Source: Atlantibacter sp032062175 (GTDB lineage Bacteria > Pseudomonadota > Gammaproteobacteria > Enterobacterales > Enterobacteriaceae). Taken from it: a DNA stretch of 64,000 nt. Position 1 is the stretch's first letter; every line of letters begins with the position of its first letter. The notes under the pieces were generated by a model. The model was not told the DNA's origin. It ran no database searches and saw only the letters and a program-made list of their open reading frames with translations. This document shows positions 52,621 through 60,684 of the stretch, one piece after another. Location of the stretch: NCBI RefSeq assembly GCF_032062175.1, contig NZ_DAMBQK010000026.1, forward strand, positions 1-64,000. The letters are read 5' to 3'. The position numbers and the translations under genes were made by a program.

Positions 52621-52644
52621 GCCGCCTGGAGCCCTCCCGGCGGC
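52621..52644 (+). terminator. Possible weak yidA terminator hairpin
   Basis: GCCGCC-t-GGA pairs with TCC-c-GGCGGC around a 4-base loop, 15 bases after the yidA stop. It is followed by CTGTCTCTCTG rather than a T run, so termination may be weak or rho-assisted. Confidence 0.5.
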
Positions 52645-52738
52645 CTGTCTCTCTGACGCTTTTCCTTCCCTTTCTATGAATCGCATGCTGATGTCCTGAT
52701 CCACACCCGATCGCGAATTGTTGTTTTTGTGATCTAAA

Positions 52739-52770
52739 TTGTAGTACAACCAAGTATCGTTGTACTACAT
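52739..52770. promoter_or_regulatory. DgoR operators in the dgo promoter
   Basis: TGTAGTACAAC (52740-52750) and GTTGTACTACA (52759-52769) form a perfect 11-base inverted repeat with an 8-base spacer. Each arm is itself a near palindrome (TTGTAGTACAA; TTGTACTACAT), giving two operators about 21 bases apart on one DNA face. A TGTGATCTAAATTG just upstream (52728-52741) is a possible CRP half-site. Confidence 0.75.
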
Positions 52771-52877
52771 TATTACTGTCATCATGGCAACTTGCTTCAC
52801 GTTTGTACTTCAAAATTGAGGCGGAAACCGACGGTCACGGTAAAGTAAAGGGATGTGTGGATTACCAGGGAAAAGCC

Positions 52878-53567
52878 ATGACACTGACCAAAACCGATCG
52901 CATCGCGATTACGTTGGGCCGCCAGATTGTGAGCGGTAAATATGTTCCGGGTGCGGCGCTGCCCGCAGAAGCGGACCTGTGTGAGGAGTTCGAAACCTCG
53001 CGCAATATCATCCGCGAAGTGTTTCGCACTTTGATTGCCAAGCGGTTGGTAGAAATGAAGCGTTACCGGGGGGCGTTTATCGCGCCGCGTAACCAGTGGA
53101 ACTACCTCGATACCGAGGTGCTGCAATGGGTGCTGGAAAACGACTATGACCCGCGCCTGATTAGCGCCATGAGCGAAGTGCGAAACCTGGTGGAACCGGC
53201 CATCGCCCGCTGGGCCGCCAAGCGCGCCACCTCAAGCGATTTGGCGCAAATCGAAGCGGCGTTGAATGACATGATCGCCAACAATCAGGATCGCGACGCC
53301 TTTAACGAGGCGGATATTCGCTATCACGAGGCGGTGCTGGCCTCGGTGCATAACCCGGTTTTGCAGCAATTGAGTGTGGCGATCAGCTCATTGCAGCGCG
53401 CAGTATTTGAACGGACCTGGATGGGCGATGAGGCCAACATGCCGAAAACCCTTCAGGAGCACAAAGTGTTATTCGATGCCATCCGTCATCAGGACGGCAA
53501 CGCGGCGGAACAGGCGGCGCTGGATATGATCGCCAGCTCTACACGCAGGCTTAAGGAAATCACATGA
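52878..53567 (+). CDS. dgoR: DgoR, galactonate operon repressor (GntR/FadR)
   Basis: 229 residues as in E. coli. N-terminal GntR winged helix (about 5-70, PAEADLCEEFETSRNIIREV) and FCD effector domain (about 90-215) that binds D-galactonate. The frame is open 25 codons upstream, but the ATG at 52878 matches E. coli. It represses its own operon from the inverted repeats at 52739-52770. The stop overlaps dgoK by ATGA. Confidence 0.96.
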   Translation: MTLTKTDRIAITLGRQIVSGKYVPGAALPAEADLCEEFETSRNIIREVFRTLIAKRLVEMKRYRGAFIAPRNQWNYLDTEVLQWVLENDYDPRLISAMSEVRNLVEPAIARWAAKRATSSDLAQIEAALNDMIANNQDRDAFNEADIRYHEAVLASVHNPVLQQLSVAISSLQRAVFERTWMGDEANMPKTLQEHKVLFDAIRHQDGNAAEQAALDMIASSTRRLKEIT

Positions 53568-54448
53568 CATCTCGTTATATCGCTATTGACTGGGGGTCAA
53601 CCAATCTTCGCGCCTGGCTGTATCAGGACGGAGAATGCTTCGACAGCCGACAATCTGCCAGCGGCGTCACCCGGCTGAACGGCCAGACGTCGGAAGCGGT
53701 GCTAAATAGCGTTACCGAAGGCTGGCGCGAGGCAAACACGCCGGTTTTGATGGCCGGTATGGTCGGCAGCAACGCCGGGTGGATCAACGCGCCCTATTTG
53801 CCTTGCCCTGTCGCATTTAATGCGATTGGCGATCAACTTACCGCCGTTATCCCCAACGTGTGGATTATTCCCGGCCTGCGCGTGGACCGTGACGATAACC
53901 ATAACGTGATCCGTGGTGAGGAGACCCAGCTTATCGGCGCAGCCGCATTAGCGCCCGCATCGCTGTACATCATGCCGGGCACCCATTGCAAATGGGTGCA
54001 GGCCGATGCTGAACGCATACTCGATTTTCGCACCGTGATGACCGGTGAACTGCATCATCTGCTGCTCTCCCATTCGCTGGTGGGCGTGGGTATCGGCGAG
54101 CAGCAGGAAGATCATGCCGCGTTTGACGCCGGCCTGGAGCAGGGTATCCATGATGACGCTATCATCACGCGTCTGTTTGAGGTCCGTGCCTCCCACGTTC
54201 TCGGCACGATGCCGCGCGCCCACGTCAGCGACTTTCTTTCCGGGCTGTTGATTGGCAACGAGGTGGCCACGCAGCTGCGCCACTATCAACCCGCCAAAGC
54301 TGAGCCCATCACTCTCGTCGCCAATCTTAAGCTGTGCGCCCGCTATCAGCGCGCCCTGGCGCGGCTGGGCTTTACCGCCCGCACTCTTGAGGGCGACCAC
54401 GCTTTTCAGGCAGGTATAAGGAGCATTGCCCATGCGATGGCAAACTGA
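53564..54448 (+). CDS. dgoK: DgoK, 2-dehydro-3-deoxygalactonokinase
   Basis: Phosphorylates 2-keto-3-deoxygalactonate, the second catabolic step of galactonate use (DeLey-Doudoroff route). It has 294 residues (292 in E. coli), with an ASKHA-type phosphate loop IAIDWGSTNLRAW at the N-terminus and LYIMPGTHCKWVQ in the middle. Overlaps dgoR by 4 bases and dgoA by 17. Confidence 0.95.
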   Translation: MTSRYIAIDWGSTNLRAWLYQDGECFDSRQSASGVTRLNGQTSEAVLNSVTEGWREANTPVLMAGMVGSNAGWINAPYLPCPVAFNAIGDQLTAVIPNVWIIPGLRVDRDDNHNVIRGEETQLIGAAALAPASLYIMPGTHCKWVQADAERILDFRTVMTGELHHLLLSHSLVGVGIGEQQEDHAAFDAGLEQGIHDDAIITRLFEVRASHVLGTMPRAHVSDFLSGLLIGNEVATQLRHYQPAKAEPITLVANLKLCARYQRALARLGFTARTLEGDHAFQAGIRSIAHAMAN

Positions 54449-55049
54449 ACTTCCCCTCATCGCGATTTTACGGGGTATCACCCCGGAAGAAGCCCCACAG
54501 CACGTGGGTGCGATTATCGCTGCTGGTTTTCAGGCAGTAGAAATTCCGCTTAATTCGCCGAACTGGCAGCAGAGCATCCCTGCGATGGTGGAAAGGTATG
54601 GCGATAAAGCCCTGATTGGCGCAGGCACGGTGACGCAACCGGAGCAGGTGGTCCAGCTGGCGCAGATGGGCTGCAAACTGATCGTCACGCCAAACATCAA
54701 CGTTGGCGTCATCCAGCGCGCGGTGGAATATGGCATGACCGTTTGCCCCGGCTGCGCCACCGCCACGGAAGCGTTCGCGGCGCTGGATGCGGGCGCGCAG
54801 GCACTGAAAGTGTTCCCCTCTTCGGCCTTTGGGCCTGAGTACATCAAAGCGCTGAAAGCCGTATTGCCTGCTGATGTGCCGGTGTTCGCCGTTGGCGGCG
54901 TCACCCCCGAGAACCTGGCGCAGTGGCTGAACGCGGGGTGTATCGGCGCGGGTCTTGGCAGCGATCTTTACCAGGCAGGGCAGCCGCTCAGCCGTACCGG
55001 GGAACAAGCACAAGCATTTATTAATGCGTATCGAGAGGCAGTGAAATGA
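54432..55049 (+). CDS. dgoA: DgoA, 2-dehydro-3-deoxy-6-phosphogalactonate aldolase
   Basis: Splits KDPGal into pyruvate and glyceraldehyde 3-phosphate. It has 205 residues as in E. coli and a KDPG-aldolase TIM barrel: VEIPLNSP (catalytic Glu near 37), GAGTVTQPEQV, and the Schiff-base lysine in QALKVFPSSAFGP near 124-128. The start is the ATG at 54432; a TTG two codons earlier is in frame. Overlaps dgoK by 17 bases and dgoD by 4. Confidence 0.96.
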   Translation: MRWQTELPLIAILRGITPEEAPQHVGAIIAAGFQAVEIPLNSPNWQQSIPAMVERYGDKALIGAGTVTQPEQVVQLAQMGCKLIVTPNINVGVIQRAVEYGMTVCPGCATATEAFAALDAGAQALKVFPSSAFGPEYIKALKAVLPADVPVFAVGGVTPENLAQWLNAGCIGAGLGSDLYQAGQPLSRTGEQAQAFINAYREAVK

Positions 55050-56194
55050 AAATAACCAAACTCACCACATACCGCTTACCACCCCGCTGGATGTTCTTAA
55101 AAATCGAAACCGATGAAGGCATTGTTGGCTGGGGTGAACCGGTGATTGAAGGCCGCGCCCGCACGGTTGAGGCAGCGGTGCATGAACTGGGTGAAATGCT
55201 GATTGGCCAGGACCCGGCGCGTATCAACGACCTGTGGCAAATTATGTATCGCGGCGGATTTTATCGCGGCGGCCCGATTTTAATGAGCGCCATTGCCGGT
55301 ATCGATCAGGCGCTGTGGGATATTAAAGGCAAAGTATTAAATGCCCCGGTATGGCAGTTAATGGGTGGCCTGGTGCGCGATAAAATTAAAGCCTACAGCT
55401 GGGTTGGCGGTGACCGTCCGGCGGAAGTGATTGCCGGTATTGAAACACTGCGCAAAATTGGCTTCGACACGTTTAAATTAAACGGCTGCGAAGAATTAGG
55501 CGTTATTGATGACTCCCGCAAAGTCGATGCCGCCGTCAATACCGTGGCGCAAATTCGTGAAGCCTTTGGCAATACCATCGAATTTGGTCTGGATTTTCAC
55601 GGTCGCGTCAGCGCGCCGATGGCGAAAATATTAATTAAAGAACTCGAACCGTACCGCCCGTTATTTATTGAAGAGCCGGTGTTAGCCGAGCAGGCGGAAT
55701 ATTATCCGCGCCTGGCTGCCCAAACCCCTATTCCGATTGCCGCAGGCGAACGCATGTTCTCGCGCTTTGAATTTAAGCGGGTACTGGAAGCGGGCGGCAT
55801 TGCTATTCTGCAACCGGATCTCTCCCACGCGGGCGGTATTACCGAATGCTTTAAAATCGCCGGGATGGCAGAAGCTTACGACGTCGGCCTGGCGCCACAC
55901 TGCCCGCTCGGCCCGATTGCCCTGGCGGCGTGTCTGCATATCGACTTTGTTTCCCGCAATGCCGTGCTACAGGAACAAAGTATGGGCATTCATTATAACC
56001 AGGGCGCAGAACTGCTCGACTTCGTTAAAAATAAACAAGACTTCGCAATGGACGGCGGTTATTTCCAACCGTTAATGAAACCGGGGCTCGGTGTGGAAAT
56101 CGATGAACAACAGGTTATTGAACGCAGTAAAAGCGCAACTGACTGGCGAAATCCATTATGGCGACATGCCGATGGTAGCGTCGCGGAGTGGTAA
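55046..56194 (+). CDS. dgoD: DgoD, D-galactonate dehydratase
   Basis: First step of galactonate use: dehydrates D-galactonate to 2-keto-3-deoxygalactonate. It is an enolase-superfamily enzyme of 382 residues, as in E. coli. Metal and catalytic residues are visible: Asp183 and His185 in LDFHGR, Glu209 in FIEEPV, Glu near 235 in AAGERMFSRFE, and His285 in LAPHCPLGP. Starts within the dgoA stop (ATGA). Confidence 0.97.
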   Translation: MKITKLTTYRLPPRWMFLKIETDEGIVGWGEPVIEGRARTVEAAVHELGEMLIGQDPARINDLWQIMYRGGFYRGGPILMSAIAGIDQALWDIKGKVLNAPVWQLMGGLVRDKIKAYSWVGGDRPAEVIAGIETLRKIGFDTFKLNGCEELGVIDDSRKVDAAVNTVAQIREAFGNTIEFGLDFHGRVSAPMAKILIKELEPYRPLFIEEPVLAEQAEYYPRLAAQTPIPIAAGERMFSRFEFKRVLEAGGIAILQPDLSHAGGITECFKIAGMAEAYDVGLAPHCPLGPIALAACLHIDFVSRNAVLQEQSMGIHYNQGAELLDFVKNKQDFAMDGGYFQPLMKPGLGVEIDEQQVIERSKSATDWRNPLWRHADGSVAEW

Positions 56195-56280
56195 TAACGC
56201 GCTCAACGAAAGTGAAATAAAAACACCTCAGTAATAGCCGTAAAAAAATAATTCGATACATCACCCTCTGTATTTCACAG

Positions 56281-56306
56281 GGCATGGTGAGGGGCCTCGC
56301 CATGCC
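56281..56306 (+). promoter_or_regulatory. dgoD-dgoT intercistronic hairpin
   Basis: GGCATGG-T-GAGG pairs with CCTC-G-CCATGCC around GG, giving a 12-pair stem with one wobble. No T run follows; probably a processing or stability element that sets the transporter level. Confidence 0.6.
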
Positions 56307-56327
56307 AAAATCTGGAGACAGAATATC

Positions 56328-57620
56328 ATGGATATTTCCGTATCTGCGGCAAAACCTACGCGCCGCCGCTACCTGACGCTGGTCATGATCTTTATTACCG
56401 TCGTGATTTGTTATGTCGACCGCGCCAATCTGGCGGTGGCTTCTGCCCATATTCAGGAGGAATTCGGCATTACCAAAGCGGAAATGGGCTACGTCTTTTC
56501 CGCCTTCGCCTGGTTATATACCTTATGCCAGATCCCCGGCGGCTGGTTTTTAGATCGCGTCGGGTCGCGCTTAACGTATTTTATCGCCATTCTCGGTTGG
56601 TCGGTGGCGACCCTGTTCCAGGGTTTCGCGACGGGATTATTATCGTTAATAGGTTTACGCGCCATCACGGGCATATTTGAAGCGCCTGCGTTTCCTACCA
56701 ATAACCGCATGGTGACCAGCTGGTTTCCGGAACATGAGCGCGCTTCGGCAGTGGGCTTTTATACCTCCGGGCAGTTTGTCGGCCTGGCATTCCTGACGCC
56801 ACTGCTGATCTGGATCCAGGAACTGCTGAGCTGGCACTGGGTGTTTATTGTCACCGGCGGGATCGGCATTATCTGGTCGTTTATCTGGATAAAAGTCTAT
56901 CAGCCGCCGCGTCGTAGCAAAGGCGTTAACCAGGAGGAACTGGAATACATCCGCGACGGCGGCGGTCTGGTGGATGGCGATGCCCCGGCAGAGAAAAAAT
57001 CGCACACGCCGCTGACCCGTGCCGACTGGAAACTGGTTTTCCACCGTAAATTGCTGGGCGTCTATTTAGGCCAGTTTGCCGTAACCTCGACGCTGTGGTT
57101 TTTCCTGACCTGGTTCCCGAATTACCTCACCCAGGAAAAAGGCATCACCGCGTTAAAAGCCGGGTTTATGACCACGGTGCCGTTTCTGGCGGCGTTTTTC
57201 GGGGTGCTGTTATCAGGTTGGGTCGCCGATCGGCTGGTGCGGCGCGGGCATTCGCTGGGCGTGGCGCGTAAAACGCCGATCATTTGCGGGCTGCTTATTT
57301 CCACCTGCATTATGGGCGCAAACTACACCAACGATCCGGTATGGATTATGGCGCTGATGGCGCTGGCGTTCTTCGGCAACGGATTTGCATCCATCACCTG
57401 GTCGCTGGTTTCCTCACTCGCGCCGATGCGTTTGATTGGTCTGACGGGCGGGGTGTTTAACTTTGTCGGCGGCCTGGGTGGGATTACGGTACCGCTGGTG
57501 GTGGGTTATTTAGCGCAGGGCTACGGATTTGCGCCGGCGCTGGTGTATATCTCAGCGGTCGCGCTAATTGGCGCCTGCTCGTACATTTTGCTGGTTGGCG
57601 ATGTAAAGCGGGTGGGTTAA
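56328..57620 (+). CDS. dgoT: DgoT, D-galactonate/H+ symporter
   Basis: MFS transporter of the anion:cation symporter family, 430 residues with 12 membrane segments. Conserved blocks include VICYVDRANLAVA (about 28-40), GGWFLDRVGSRLT (motif A) and the central loop ending in a membrane domain with ITWSLVSSLAPMRLIGLTGGV. Last gene of dgoRKADT; a 133-base gap with a hairpin separates it from dgoD. Confidence 0.95.
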   Translation: MDISVSAAKPTRRRYLTLVMIFITVVICYVDRANLAVASAHIQEEFGITKAEMGYVFSAFAWLYTLCQIPGGWFLDRVGSRLTYFIAILGWSVATLFQGFATGLLSLIGLRAITGIFEAPAFPTNNRMVTSWFPEHERASAVGFYTSGQFVGLAFLTPLLIWIQELLSWHWVFIVTGGIGIIWSFIWIKVYQPPRRSKGVNQEELEYIRDGGGLVDGDAPAEKKSHTPLTRADWKLVFHRKLLGVYLGQFAVTSTLWFFLTWFPNYLTQEKGITALKAGFMTTVPFLAAFFGVLLSGWVADRLVRRGHSLGVARKTPIICGLLISTCIMGANYTNDPVWIMALMALAFFGNGFASITWSLVSSLAPMRLIGLTGGVFNFVGGLGGITVPLVVGYLAQGYGFAPALVYISAVALIGACSYILLVGDVKRVG

Positions 57621-57622
57621 TA

Positions 57623-57656
57623 AAACCAGACGCCTGCCATCGGGCGTCTGGTTTTT
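57623..57656 (+). terminator. dgo operon terminator
   Basis: AAACCAGACGCC pairs with GGCGTCTGGTTT around an 8-base loop, with the T run continuing (TTTTT). Strong. Confidence 0.93.
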
Positions 57657-57700
57657 AGCGTACTATGATGGGCATTACCGTTATCCGAACGAGCCTGTCT

Positions 57701-58957
57701 ATGAAACAACTCACGTTTGCCCCTCGCAATCATCAACTCACCAATATCAATACCTGGACGCCAGACAGCCGCTGGCTGGCGTTTGACGTGCGTCCGTCCG
57801 GGGCATCTTTTACCGGTGAAACCATTGAGCGGGTTAACGTCGAGACGGGAGATGTCGAGGTGCTCTACCGGGCGACCCAGGGCGCGAATGTCGGCGTGGT
57901 GACGGTGAACCCGCAGAAAGCGCAGTACGTGTTTATTCACGGCCCGGAAAACCCGGACGCAGACTGGCAGTATGATTTTCACCATCGTCGCGGCGTGGTG
58001 CTGGAAAACGGCATCGCGCAGAACCTGGATGCTATGGATATTACCCCGCCGTTTACCCCCGGCGCGCTGCGCGGCGGCAGCCACGTCCACGTATTCAGCC
58101 CGGACGGTGAATGGGTAAGTTTTACCTATAACGATCACGTACTGCGTGAGTATGACCCGACACTCGATTTACGTAACGTCGGCGTGGCGCTGCCTTTCGG
58201 CCCGGTGACGCCGCCCTGCGTTCATCTACGCGAGTATGCCGGGCAATACTGGTGCGCGCTGGTCAGCCGTACCGCGCCAGAGCCGGTTCCAGGCAGCGAT
58301 GAGATCAATCGCGCCTATGAAGAGGGCTGGATTGGCGAGCGCGGGTATCGCAAGCCAGATGGCAGTACGCAGCGCCGGGCGCTGGCGTTTATTGGCGATA
58401 CGCGCAGCGTGACGGGTGAGAAAGTCCCCGAGCTGTTTATCGTTGATTTGCCGGAGCACGAAGCCGGCTGGAAACAGGCAGGCAATGCGCCGCTCGAAGG
58501 CACCGGCACCACGTTGCCCGCGCCGCCAGCGGGCGTGATCCAGCGGCGATTAACCTTTACGCACTCGCGCGCCTGGCCAGGCCTGGCGACCAGCCCACGC
58601 CACTGGGTGCGCAGCAATCCGCAGGGCGATGCCATCGCCTTTTTAATGCGGGATGAGCAGGGTGTGGCGCAACTGTGGCTGATCTCGCCAAACGGCGGTG
58701 AACCGCAGCAGCTCACCACTGGCGAGGCGGGTGTGGAATCGGCGTTTAACTGGCACCCGGGCGGTGAATGGATCGGGTTTATTCAGCAGGGTAGCGTGGT
58801 GCTGTGCCACGCTAAGACCGGCGCGATTACGCCGCTCACCCAGCAGCATTCGCCTTCTGGCGACGCCGTGGTCTTTTCACCGGACGGGAAAAATGTCGCC
58901 TGGATGGCGCACAAAGACGGTTATCAGCAGCTCTGGATGGTGAAAACCGGTCACTGA
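57701..58957 (+). CDS. yidR: YidR, WD40-like beta-propeller protein of unknown function
   Basis: 418 residues (415 in E. coli). Repeated TolB/PD40-type strands (FSPDGEWVSFTYND, WHPGGEWIGFIQ, FSPDGKNVAWMAHKDG) suggest a beta-propeller. No signal peptide, so it is probably cytoplasmic. Compared with the E. coli protein as remembered, there is an extra segment of about 12 residues after EEGW (near GERGYRKPDGSTQRR). The start at 57701 is the Met of MKQLTFAPRNH; the frame extends further upstream. It ends inside the convergent yidQ. Confidence 0.88.
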   Translation: MKQLTFAPRNHQLTNINTWTPDSRWLAFDVRPSGASFTGETIERVNVETGDVEVLYRATQGANVGVVTVNPQKAQYVFIHGPENPDADWQYDFHHRRGVVLENGIAQNLDAMDITPPFTPGALRGGSHVHVFSPDGEWVSFTYNDHVLREYDPTLDLRNVGVALPFGPVTPPCVHLREYAGQYWCALVSRTAPEPVPGSDEINRAYEEGWIGERGYRKPDGSTQRRALAFIGDTRSVTGEKVPELFIVDLPEHEAGWKQAGNAPLEGTGTTLPAPPAGVIQRRLTFTHSRAWPGLATSPRHWVRSNPQGDAIAFLMRDEQGVAQLWLISPNGGEPQQLTTGEAGVESAFNWHPGGEWIGFIQQGSVVLCHAKTGAITPLTQQHSPSGDAVVFSPDGKNVAWMAHKDGYQQLWMVKTGH

Positions 58958-59283
58958 TAGTTTGCCGGAGGGATCACGCTGTTAACGGCGTGATTCTTCT
59001 GCTCGCTCTCCTCAACCCGCGACTTCACCGATTTGTCGGTACGGAAGATATCCCAGGGCAATAACACTGTGTCCATCACCACGGTTAAAGGCAGGTCCAG
59101 GGCGATCAGCGGTTTAAATCCCCAACTGATATTGTCATCACCCAGGTGCTCGGCGCTGGTGCGCGTTCCCGGATAGACACCTTTCTCGCCGCCGCCGGTG
59201 TGGGTCATTACGCTGGAGCAGCCGCTCAGTAGTATAAGCACGCAGCCGATCATCAAAATCCGTATACATATTTTCATTGTCAT
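58951..59283 (-). CDS. yidQ: YidQ, YceK/YidQ-family lipoprotein
   Basis: 110 residues as in E. coli. A lipoprotein signal with lipobox LSGC (Cys22) is followed by the DUF1375 pattern TGGGEKGVYPGTR and DLPLTVVMDTVLLPWDIFR. Predicted to be anchored in the cell envelope; function unknown. The ATG at 59283 gives the E. coli length. A second ATG two codons on and a TTG upstream are less likely. It overlaps the end of yidR by 7 bases. Confidence 0.88.
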   Translation of the reverse strand: MTMKICIRILMIGCVLILLSGCSSVMTHTGGGEKGVYPGTRTSAEHLGDDNISWGFKPLIALDLPLTVVMDTVLLPWDIFRTDKSVKSRVEESEQKNHAVNSVIPPANYQ

Positions 59284-59449
59284 TTTTACTTTATGTTGTG
59301 GCAACGCGTCGATTAAGGAATGAGGCTTCGCTTCCTCAAAAATTCACTGCCGTGACAATTTGTTAGGGTGGCTTTGCCTTTTTATCCCCTTCGCTTAAAC
59401 CAGTCTACGCAAAGAAACGTAAACCAACAAAAAATCATCTGCTTTTACT

Positions 59450-59477
59450 CTTGAAATGGCGACAAGCACCACCATTT
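59450..59477 (+). promoter_or_regulatory. Sigma-32 heat-shock promoter of ibpAB
   Basis: CTTGAAA (59450-59456), a 13-base spacer and CACCATTT (59470-59477), one base off the sigma-32 -10 CCCCATTT. The transcript would start near 59485. Confidence 0.85.
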
Positions 59478-59499
59478 TACAGATACAGTCATCGAAGAC

Positions 59500-59580
59500 G
59501 TGCCGACAGGACGTTTTGACTTACCGCCTGTCCCGACGGGAAGGCAGACAATTTCTCGCTGATTTCAGGAGCTTATTTTT
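59500..59580 (+). promoter_or_regulatory. ROSE-type RNA thermometer in the ibpA leader
   Basis: TCGCT at 59556-59560 fits the ROSE anti-ribosome-site motif U(U/C)GCU. It faces AGGAG at 59567-59571 across a 6-base loop, with the typical G opposite G. Upstream stems GACAGG (59505-59510) / CCTGTC (59527-59532) and TCCC/GGGA (59531-59541) complete a multi-hairpin leader. Heat would melt it and free ibpA translation. Confidence 0.75.
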
Positions 59581-59994
59581 ATGCGTAATTTCGATCTCTC
59601 CCCGCTTTACCGTTCCGCGATTGGTTTTGACCGCCTGTTCAACCTGCTGGAAAACAACCAGAGCCAAAGCAACGGCGGCTACCCTCCGTATAACGTAGAG
59701 CTGGTTGACGAAAACCATTACCGCATTGCGATTGCTGTCGCCGGTTTCGCCGAAAGCGAACTGGACATCACCGCCCAGGACAACATGCTGGTGGTGAAAG
59801 GCGCGCACGCAGCCGAACAGAAAGAGCGTACCTATTTGTATCAGGGTATCGCCGAGCGCAACTTCGAGCGCAAATTCCAGCTGGCTGAAAACATCCACGT
59901 TCGCGGCGCGAACCTGGTCAACGGCCTGCTGTATATCGATTTAGAACGCGTTATTCCTGAAGCGAATAAACCGCGCCGTATCGAAATCAACTAA
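59581..59994 (+). CDS. ibpA: IbpA, small heat-shock protein
   Basis: 137 residues as in E. coli, starting MRNFDLSPLYRSAIGFDRLF. Alpha-crystallin domain about 35-125 (YNVELVDENHYRIAIAVAGF to NGLLYIDLERVIP). C-terminal tail with a conserved I-x-I/V type motif (RRIEIN). Holds unfolding proteins in small refoldable aggregates for ClpB and DnaK. Heat-induced through sigma-32 and a leader thermometer. Confidence 0.97.
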   Translation: MRNFDLSPLYRSAIGFDRLFNLLENNQSQSNGGYPPYNVELVDENHYRIAIAVAGFAESELDITAQDNMLVVKGAHAAEQKERTYLYQGIAERNFERKFQLAENIHVRGANLVNGLLYIDLERVIPEANKPRRIEIN

Positions 59995-60001
59995 TTCCCT
60001 G

Positions 60002-60018
60002 GGCCGCGTCGCGCGGCC
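60002..60018 (+). promoter_or_regulatory. ibpA-ibpB intercistronic hairpin
   Basis: GGCCGCG and CGCGGCC form a 7-pair G/C stem with a TCG loop, followed only by TTAAT. A weak attenuator or RNA-processing element. Confidence 0.55.
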
Positions 60019-60059
60019 TTAATCCCCGTGCTTGCCGATTGGGAGCACACTGCGAGCCT

Positions 60060-60101
60060 GAGCTTGCAGGTATTCACTCGCTTCTTTGAAGGAGAACAAC
60101 C
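60060..60101 (+). promoter_or_regulatory. ROSE-like thermometer before ibpB
   Basis: TCGCT at 60078-60082 faces AGGAG at 60090-60094 across a short loop, again with the ROSE motif. CTTC/GAAG pairing is an alternative. E. coli ibpB is reported to have its own ROSE-like element. Confidence 0.6.
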
Positions 60102-60530
60102 ATGCGTAACTACGATTTATCCCCGCTTCTGCGCCAGTGGATTGGTTTCGACAAACTGGCTAATGCACTGCAAAGCACCGCGGAAACACAGACGTTTCCC
60201 CCGTATAACATCGAAAAAAGCGATGACAACCACTACCGCATTACCCTGGCGGTGGCCGGGTTCCGCCAGCAGGATTTAGATATCCAACTGGAAGGCACAC
60301 GCCTGACCGTGAAAGGCACGCCGGAGAAACCGGAGCAGGAGCCGAAGTGGTTGCATCAGGGATTAGTGACTCAACCGTTTAACCTGAGTTTCACCCTGGC
60401 CGAGCATATGGACGTTTCCGGTGCCACCTTCTACAACGGTCTGCTGCATATCGACCTGGTGCGCCATATCCCGGAAGCCATCGCGCCGCAGCGTATCGCC
60501 ATCAGCGAACGCCCCGCGCTGAATAGCTAA
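60102..60530 (+). CDS. ibpB: IbpB, small heat-shock protein
   Basis: 142 residues as in E. coli and a clear paralogue of IbpA (MRNYDLSPLLRQWIGFDKLA). Alpha-crystallin domain about 36-125, C-terminal I-x-I type motif PQRIAISE. Works together with IbpA, promoting hand-over of aggregated clients to disaggregases. Has an AAGGAG ribosome site held in a ROSE-like hairpin. Confidence 0.97.
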   Translation: MRNYDLSPLLRQWIGFDKLANALQSTAETQTFPPYNIEKSDDNHYRITLAVAGFRQQDLDIQLEGTRLTVKGTPEKPEQEPKWLHQGLVTQPFNLSFTLAEHMDVSGATFYNGLLHIDLVRHIPEAIAPQRIAISERPALNS

Positions 60531-60538
60531 AACGTACC

Positions 60539-60566
60539 ACGCGCTCCTTACTTCGGGAGCGCGTCT
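60539..60566 (+). terminator. ibpAB terminator
   Basis: ACGCGCTCC pairs with GGAGCGCGT around an 8-base loop, followed by CTCTCC. Strong stem but poor T run. Confidence 0.65.
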
Positions 60567-60684
60567 CTCCGAACTACCCCGATCGTATTACATCCCCCCG
60601 TAAATTGTGCGCTAACCCCCATTCATTCCGCTATAGCTCTGCCAGAATCCCCAATAACAAGGGTGTGTTACACAGGGAACCGGT

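Noticed and set aside
51776..52813. 345-codon frame antisense to yidA
   Set aside because: Opposite a well conserved gene; Arg/His/Phe-rich composition typical of a shadow frame.
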